Notes under the pieces: model-generated
What the model saw: only the letters and a program-made list of their open reading frames with translations
Told to the model about the DNA's origin: nothing
Database searches by the model: none
Shown: piece by piece, positions 1-7,000 of the stretch
Position numbering within the stretch: the stretch's first letter is position 1
Layout: each line of letters opens with the position of its first letter
Assembly (NCBI GenBank): GCA_002502605.1
Contig: DAPR01000032.1
Location: 1-13,235, forward strand
DNA from: Euryarchaeota archaeon UBA258
GTDB taxonomy: Archaea > Thermoplasmatota > Poseidoniia > Poseidoniales > Poseidoniaceae
Length of the DNA: 13,235 nucleotides
Reading direction: 5' to 3'
Made by a program: the position numbers and the translations under genes

Positions 1-1
1 T

Positions 2-230
2 CAGCAAGGTCAGCAAGGTCAGCAGGGTCAGCAACAAGACAACGGCCAAGGTCAACAACAGCAAGGCGGCGAACAAGGCGGCCAGCAAGGTGACCAACAA
101 AGCGAAGATCAGAACGGACAAAACCAGAACGGTCAGAGCGAGCAGCAGCAAGGACAAACCCAAAACGGTCAACAAGGCCAACAGGGTCAACAAACCGAGC
201 AGCAGCAAGGTCAACAACTTGACAACCAAG
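2..230 (+). repeat. Gln/Gly low-complexity coding repeat
   Basis: The segment is built of CAGCAAGGT-like 9-base units (three in tandem at the window start) and looser CAA/CAG/GGT/AAC codon mixtures. It encodes a Q-G-N-E-rich linker. Units are multiples of three, so changes in copy number would not break the frame. Confidence 0.8.
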
Positions 231-841
231 CTGAAAATGGCGAAAATGACAACGACGGCGACGGCATCCCTAACGATGTTGACAACGACGATGACAACGA
301 CGGCATTCCTGACAGCGTTGACGAGAACCCAATGGATCACGACAACGATGGACTTGATGATGCAGAAGACTCCGACGATGACGGTGACGGAATCGACGAT
401 TCTGAAGAAGTTCAGGACGGCGACCCGAACACCAACATCTACGACCACGACAACGACGGCATCTCCGATGCTGTTGACCTCGACATCGACAACGATGGCA
501 TTGACAACCGAAACGACATGGACGAAAACGGCGTAGACCTCTCCCGTGACCACGACAACGATGGCATGGATGACGCTGAAGACACCGATGACGACAACGA
601 CGACATTCTTGACGTCGATGAAATCAACGGCGCCACCGGCACCTACCGCTACGACCATGACAACGACGGTATTTGGGACGCAACCGACAACGACGATGAT
701 AACGACGGATTGCTCGACTGGTTCGAGCAAAATGACGGTAACTCCAAGACCGGTCAATTTGATCACGACAACGATGGTCTCGATGACAACGAAGATGACG
801 ACGACGATGACGACGGCATTCTCGATGAATTCGAGGCTTGA
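2..841 (+). CDS. TSP3-repeat secreted protein, C-terminal part (5' truncated)
   Basis: The reading frame is open from the first complete codon at position 2 to the TGA at 839-841, giving 279 residues; the true start lies outside the window. The first ~75 residues are a Gln/Gly/Asn/Glu low-complexity segment. The remainder is a run of Asp-rich loops of the DxDNDGxxD type, which is the thrombospondin type 3 calcium-binding repeat. Five copies of a ~35-36 residue unit begin with DHDNDG. The protein ends in an almost pure Asp stretch followed by ILDEFEA, with no membrane anchor or sorting motif after it. By family knowledge such repeats bind calcium outside the cell and act as stiff spacers, so this is probably a secreted or surface protein whose functional head is upstream. 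The next gene, starting 250 bases downstream, carries the same repeats. The repeat type is certain; the biological role is unknown. Confidence 0.88.
   Translation, partial: QQGQQGQQGQQQDNGQGQQQQGGEQGGQQGDQQSEDQNGQNQNGQSEQQQGQTQNGQQGQQGQQTEQQQGQQLDNQAENGENDNDGDGIPNDVDNDDDNDGIPDSVDENPMDHDNDGLDDAEDSDDDGDGIDDSEEVQDGDPNTNIYDHDNDGISDAVDLDIDNDGIDNRNDMDENGVDLSRDHDNDGMDDAEDTDDDNDDILDVDEINGATGTYRYDHDNDGIWDATDNDDDNDGLLDWFEQNDGNSKTGQFDHDNDGLDDNEDDDDDDDGILDEFEA
335..841 (+). repeat. Tandem ~105-108 bp TSP3 coding repeat, five copies
   Basis: Copies of the DHDNDG codon block start at 335, 443, 548, 653 and 761, spaced 108, 105, 105 and 108 bases. Each copy encodes a first calcium loop (DHDNDG), a second loop about 13 residues later (usually DDDNDG or DDDGDG), and a variable linker. 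The last copy runs into the stop codon. Confidence 0.85.
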
Positions 842-868
842 AGTTCAACTGATTGAACATCGACACCA

Positions 869-930
869 CCGATGCTGAGGCATCGGGTGAGCCGGATCCT
901 CGGGGGGTTCGCCCCCCGAGAATCCCTTTT
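869..930 (+). terminator. Double-hairpin transcription terminator
   Basis: Two stem-loops follow the stop at 841. The first is CCGATGC (869-875) pairing with GCATCGG (880-886) around a TGAG loop. The second is a 9-bp stem, CTCGGGGGG (899-907) with CCCCCCGAG (912-920), closed by a TTCG tetraloop. It is followed by a pyrimidine-rich tract ending in four T residues (927-930). The position and strength fit transcription termination or 3' end stabilisation for the TSP3 gene upstream. Confidence 0.75.
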
Positions 931-1044
931 CCCTCCTTCCATTCTTCGACAATTTTAGATCTAATTTAGAGGCCCTTTCTCTTTTCATTTGGTGATGATA
1001 CTCATCGTGTTCAGTGATACCAACGCCCGCATGCGCGCCATCCC

Positions 1045-1053
1045 TTTCAAATA
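1045..1053 (+). promoter_or_regulatory. Possible archaeal TATA box for the giant gene
   Basis: TTTCAAATA lies about 25-30 bases upstream of where a short leader ending at the 1092 start would begin. It is one of few A/T-rich stretches in this intergenic region. A competing candidate is the A/T-rich block at 951-968, which contains the 10-bp palindrome TTAGATCTAA (955-964) and would imply a leader of about 100 bases. Neither is a strong consensus match. Confidence 0.25.
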
Positions 1054-1080
1054 GGGTATGACGGTGGCAAGTTGATTCCA

Positions 1081-1086
1081 GAGGTG
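1081..1086 (+). promoter_or_regulatory. Ribosome binding site for the giant gene
   Basis: GAGGTG ends five bases before the ATG at 1092 and complements the archaeal 16S rRNA 3' end. It fixes this start rather than the internal Met at residue 18. Confidence 0.7.
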
Positions 1087-1091
1087 CCCAC

Positions 1092-4000
1092 ATGCTCTCA
1101 AACATACAAAATGAAACCCTGCAAAACCGACAAAAGCTCAGCATGTCGTTGACAATTGTGTTCTTGATGCTCACCAGCACTCTTCTTGCTGTTGTCCAAG
1201 ACTTCAGCGCTGATGAACCATCTGAAGCAAACGGATTCCAAGAAGGTCAGCGAATCGGCCAAAGCATAGCGCAATCGACCGCTCAAAGCGGACAAGGCGA
1301 ATGGACCGGCTTCCAAGACCCATGGCACGAAACCAGCCACCCTTCAATCACTGATTTGATGTGGGCCGACCCTGGTGTGATGTCTGGAATCATCACCGAT
1401 TTGAGTGCCATAGAAGCCCTCGCTCCAATGTATGCTGGACTCCTCGAGGAATCAGCCAAAGACGACCACGACAACGATGGCATCAACGATTTGAACGACC
1501 TTGATGACGACAACGATGGAATTTACGATTTGCTTGAGCGGTTCGATGGTTGCTACGGCACCCATCCATTCGATCACGACAACGACGGCATCCTCGATGC
1601 TGAAGACTGGGATGACGACAACGACGGAATTCTCGAAGGACCAATTGACTATGTGGCTCTCGAGGGTGAAGGTCTTGATCCACGAAACGTTTCGACAGAC
1701 CGTTACCTCGATGAAAACATCGTCCATCCGTGGACCGGTGCTGCAGTTGGCCCATTCTACCTCGCCGACCAGAACCCAATGGACCACGATAACGATGGCG
1801 TGACCGACGAAGACTCCGATGGCGCAGGCCCTGGCCGTTACGATGAGGACGACGACAACGACGCACGAATTGACCAATTCAAGTGGCCTTGCGACCTTGA
1901 CAACGACGGCATCCAAGATTACTTTGACAACGATGATGACGGCGATGGCGTCGACGATGTCGAAGACTCACACCCATACGATGCTTCGATCACCACTTCT
2001 CACACTGCAGCAGGAAACCTGTTTGACGAAGCCGTTTCTTGGGACTTCAACTCCTATCGAATTTACTCTGGTGGCGTCAACTTCCTCAACGCTGAATTGA
2101 ACCGTGTGAACGCAGTAAACGCTCCTTCAGTGACCTCAAACGCTCCAAATGGCCTTCCAGCCTTCACCACAATCATCGACGGTGATTTGGATGGCGATCT
2201 GATTCCGAACTTCCTCGACCCTGACAACGACAACGACGGAACCCCTGACAGCGCAGATACAGATGACGACAACGACGGAATCCTCGATATGTCTGATCCA
2301 GATGACGACAACGACGGGATCCACGATGTCTGTGTTAACATTGACGTCAATGGTGACAACAAGGGCGATTACAACGGCCTTCTGAACGGAGAGCCAACCG
2401 CTTTGGATGCATCAACGCTCGCTGGTGGCCTTGCATACGTGACTTCCTCTGGCGTTGGTACTTCAGCGCAATCAGGTATGGGCATGACCGTCGATATTGT
2501 TGCAGACGCAGCATCTGGCGGTACAATCACTTCGGTGACCATCAACAACCCGGGATACGGTTACTCCGTTGGCACACAGGTGTCGATCAACGGAGGCAAC
2601 TCCGGTGCATCAATTGCTGTGGCAAGCGTCAACACGGTTGACTTTGAAATTCCAGGTGCAGACGGTGACAACGACGGTAGCACCGATTGTGAAATTGATT
2701 ACGACCAAGATCTCGATGATGATAGGCTTCGACCTTTCGACCAAAATTACAACTCCATCTATGACTGGCTCGACCCTGACATGGGCGGGACGCCAACACC
2801 CGACAACCTTGGCGACATCACCGTAAGCGGTGACGCTAGCAACTTTGAATACGATCTAGACGACGATCAAATCCAAAATGAAAACGATTCGTTCCCATTG
2901 GATAAGACATCAGATGTTGCCACATGGAATTGCCCAACAGCGGCAACGCCTAACCCAGTCAACCCTGATCCAAGGTGCACATCCCGCCGCGCATCCTTCT
3001 CGCAGTTCAACGATTGGGACGGCGATGGCATCTCCAACTGGGATGACGTTGATGACGACGGCGATGGAATCATCGACGTGCTGGACATTGATTGGGATTG
3101 TGATCTTGACAACGACGCAGATCTTCACGCCATCAACGGTGCTTTGTACCGGGACGATGGTCCGAATTCAGTTGACTCTGACATTGACGGCGACGGGCTT
3201 GAAAACGACATTGATTGGGACGATGACAACGACGGAATCGCTGACATTTACGACCCCGATGACGGAAACTGCGGAACGGTCGACTATGATCCAAGCGATT
3301 CATTCGCCCGCCCATATTACCCAGTGGATGACGGCGGCTCCCTCGATGGCGCCCAAGACAGCACACCATACACCGACAACGCAACAGACCACTGGAACCT
3401 CCTCTTCTGGCACAACCCGTTCGCTGATGTGATGCTCAACTACAACGGCTATGACGCCACAACTTCACCAGCAACTCCGGGAACTGTCCCAGAGTTTTAC
3501 TGGTTCATGTTTGCTCGCTGGTCGCCTTACAATGGCGGTAACGAGTGGGACATTGACGCAGACGGAGATTCACTCACAAACGGACTTGATACGGACCAAG
3601 ATGCCGATGGTTTACCAGATTGGTGGGACCAAGATGAAGGAAACGATGGCCAAATGGACGTCGACGATCCGAAAATGGGCGGTTCATTCAACCTCACCCA
3701 ATGTGGTTGGACGGCTGGAAATCTTGGTGGCGGCTATGTGTGTGGTTACCAGTACGCAGTCGCATATCACATGCCACTGAATGGCGTCAATGCTCAATTT
3801 GGTTCGCCATATTCAACTCGCCCAGACGCCTTTGTCGATCAGGGTGCAACGGCTGGCGGCCCCTCGAACAACTGGAGCTGCACTCCGGGCGCTCAAGGTG
3901 GTTGTTACCACTACGATTTCGGTGGAGACGGCACCATCGAGTCGGGAATCTCTCATCTTCAAATGACCGATAACAGGGACGCATTCGTCACCTGGGTCGG

Positions 4001-7000
4001 GCTCTTGACAGGGCTTTGGCAGTGGACTTCTGACAATGGCCCAATTGCTGACTTCCCAGATGAATTGGGAGCAGACTTGCTCAAGAACGATGTCGATGGC
4101 GATGTTGATGGAGATTTCACCAACATGACCGTTGACCTTGACAATGATTACGACGCAGTGTATGACTGGTATGACGTCGATGACGACAACGACGGAATTT
4201 GGGATTATTTTGAAATCGACAGCGATGACGATTGGGACAACGATGCAGGCCAAGAAAACGGCAATTTCTTCAGCGGTACAAACTGCGATGACAACGACGA
4301 TGACGGCAACGATGCCGACGTTGACGAAGATGGATTCTTCCAAGCAGTTTGGGACCGTGGAATCATGTCACAAGGCTTGCGAGAACCCTCTCTTTATGAC
4401 GTTGACAACGACAACGACGGCGTTCCAGATGCCGAAGACACCGATGACGACAACAACGGTATTCTCGATGTCGACCAAGCACTGCTTCCAGGTTGCTTCT
4501 GGGGCGAGGAAGAATCACCGTTTGACCACGACAACGATGGGATCGTCAACTGGGCAGACAACGATTGGGATGGCGATGGAATCAGCAATGCTGTGGAACT
4601 CACCATCAGCATTACTCAAGCGTTTGACCACGACAACGATGGCGCCCGAGACGACATCGATGAAGACGATGACGAAGACGGCATGAAAGACGAAGACGAA
4701 GTGCTCCTTTGGCCAACCCGCTTCGACCGCAATTCAACCAACCCGTGGGATCACGACGACTTTGGGAACGGAGAGGGAATCGCAAACCCTCTCGACAGCA
4801 ACACAGGACCTGATGCGATCGATGAAGACGACGACAATGACACACGAGCGGATTTGGACTTCAACCATCTCGAAGAAACTTACATCAGCACTCTGCCATG
4901 CTATAATGGTGGAGAAACCAGTGATTGGGACAGCGACAATGATTGCAAACTCGATAATGAAGACAAAGCCCCGACTTTCATCACCCTGAACCTTCCGAAT
5001 GAACTTTGGTTGGACGCTCAAACACCAGCAATTTTCAGCGGCCACGTTGATTGGGTCAACCCGACCACACAACAATTCGAACCAGCACCAGGCTTACCAG
5101 TTCAAGTTCACATCGAGTGGACCGGCAACAACACAACGGCCATCGAAACGATTGACGTGCTCACCACCGCTTCAGGGAACTTCAGCGTGGGGCAATTCCT
5201 CTACCCTGAAGATTTGACCGTCGGCGATAACACGACTTACAGAGTCTATGCTGAAGTGACAGAAATGTTTGCTTTTAACGGCAATCAGTCACAGTCATAC
5301 TACGTTGGTGCGGAAGCAAATCTAACCGCTGACATCTTCATGAACGATTACTTCCGAAGCGACGAACAACCGTTCTGGGTCGACATGTGGTCGTATTACT
5401 CTGCAGACGTTCAACGCGGAGTGTTCAACAATTTGATCCCTAGCGTCCCAATGACCTTCTCAGTCCGAGGAGGCATCTTTGGTAACCTCACTTCCCCAAC
5501 CAACTTCACAGGATTGGGCGGCGACGGATACCGCAGCGGCGCTTCCGGATTGGTCTCTGTGACGTTCGTTCAAGACATAGGCATCAACGGAGTTTGGAAG
5601 CAAATCCAATGGAACTCAACCCGCGACAATGGACAAGGCAAGGTTCCTGGTGGGTATGAGGAAGTTGCATGGAACTCCAACACCAACATGCTCGAACCTC
5701 TTCTCGATAGCAACGGCGACATCATCGAGTATGATTACACCAATACGAGTTTACCCGCAGGCGACTACGAAGTGACCGCCAGCGTCCGCCCGGACCTTGG
5801 GGCCGAATGGCCATTCCCGTACCTCCATGGTGATGACACAGAACCGCAATCGATCCGCGTCATGCATCGCATGAACATCGAAGCACAGATGATTTTCGAA
5901 GGCACCAACCCTGTCTACTACTTCGATGCAACCATCAACAACGGAGATGGAACCTTCGGGAACTGGGCGACCCTGTTCCACCAAGAAGCACTGAACGGAG
6001 CAGGACTTGTGTTCAACGACATTTCACGGTCCAAGCCTTACCCAACAAACTGGGATGGCGCCCCTGAGAGTTTGATAGGCGAAGCGGCAAATCTCCGCAA
6101 CTTCATCAGCACGAACTCCACACACTGGTTCATCAATTTGGTGAATGGTGGCGACGGCGACTTACCACCTTGTGGTGCGGTTGACCCAACCGATCCAAAC
6201 AGCGAGGTGCGATGTGAAATTGTTCCAGAATTGAACACTGGCGACTCCCTCCAAATCATCGGATCCGTCACCAACCGAACCAACGATCCATGGGACGCAG
6301 ACCCTGTCGCTCTCCAGGTCGACGTGGACGGAAACGGCCAATTCTTGGGCGCTGGTGAAACAGCATACACTCAAAGGCCAGTCATGAGCAACGGTGTTGC
6401 TGGATTTGATTACAACTGGTCTTGGTACAGCCAATACGGTTCGGGAACCTATGGAATGCGTGTGGACTTTACCAACTCTGCATACTACTTCACAGGCAAC
6501 AGCTCAACCCTTTCCGCTACTGGTGCGTACATCAACGTCACAGTGGTTGGTACAACAGACTTCCAAACCACGTCGTTACCACGTTTGTACCGCAACAGCA
6601 GCACAACCATCCAAGCAAAGCTTGTTGACAATTCCTTGCAACCTGTTCGCAATGTACCTGTGAACTACACATGGTCTGCAGATGGTAGGAGTGGCGTGAA
6701 TTACACGGATGAAAACGGTTTCTTCGAGATACCGTTCAATATTTCAGCGCAAGACGCACTCGGTGATTTCACGTTGCAGTTCGAGTTCGCTGGCACACCG
6801 TTGCTCAAGGGCAACACGATGGTGCAGGAAGTATGGGTTGTTTCGAGAACCTATCTTTCTGTCGTGTCGGCGGATCCGAATTTACGACAATCAGGCGATC
6901 GATGGGATTTCACAGCGCAGGTTGTCGATGACAATAAGACCTCAATTCGAGATTCTGGTGGAGCAGCCCTTGACGGCGCGAACTCAGGACTGGTGGACGT

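Noticed and set aside
335..841. Regularly spaced repeats as a possible CRISPR array
   Set aside because: The repeats are in-frame coding TSP3 units of 105-108 bp with imperfect copies and no spacer-repeat layout.
845..1180. 111-codon minus-strand frame covering the intergenic region
   Set aside because: It runs through the terminator hairpin and the start of the giant gene, has no ribosome binding site seen, and an implausible composition.
1452..1916. Minus-strand frame rich in V-V-V-I stretches that mimics membrane segments
   Set aside because: The Val/Ile runs are the reverse reading of Asp/Asn-rich GACGACAAC codons; it is a shadow of the TSP3 repeats.
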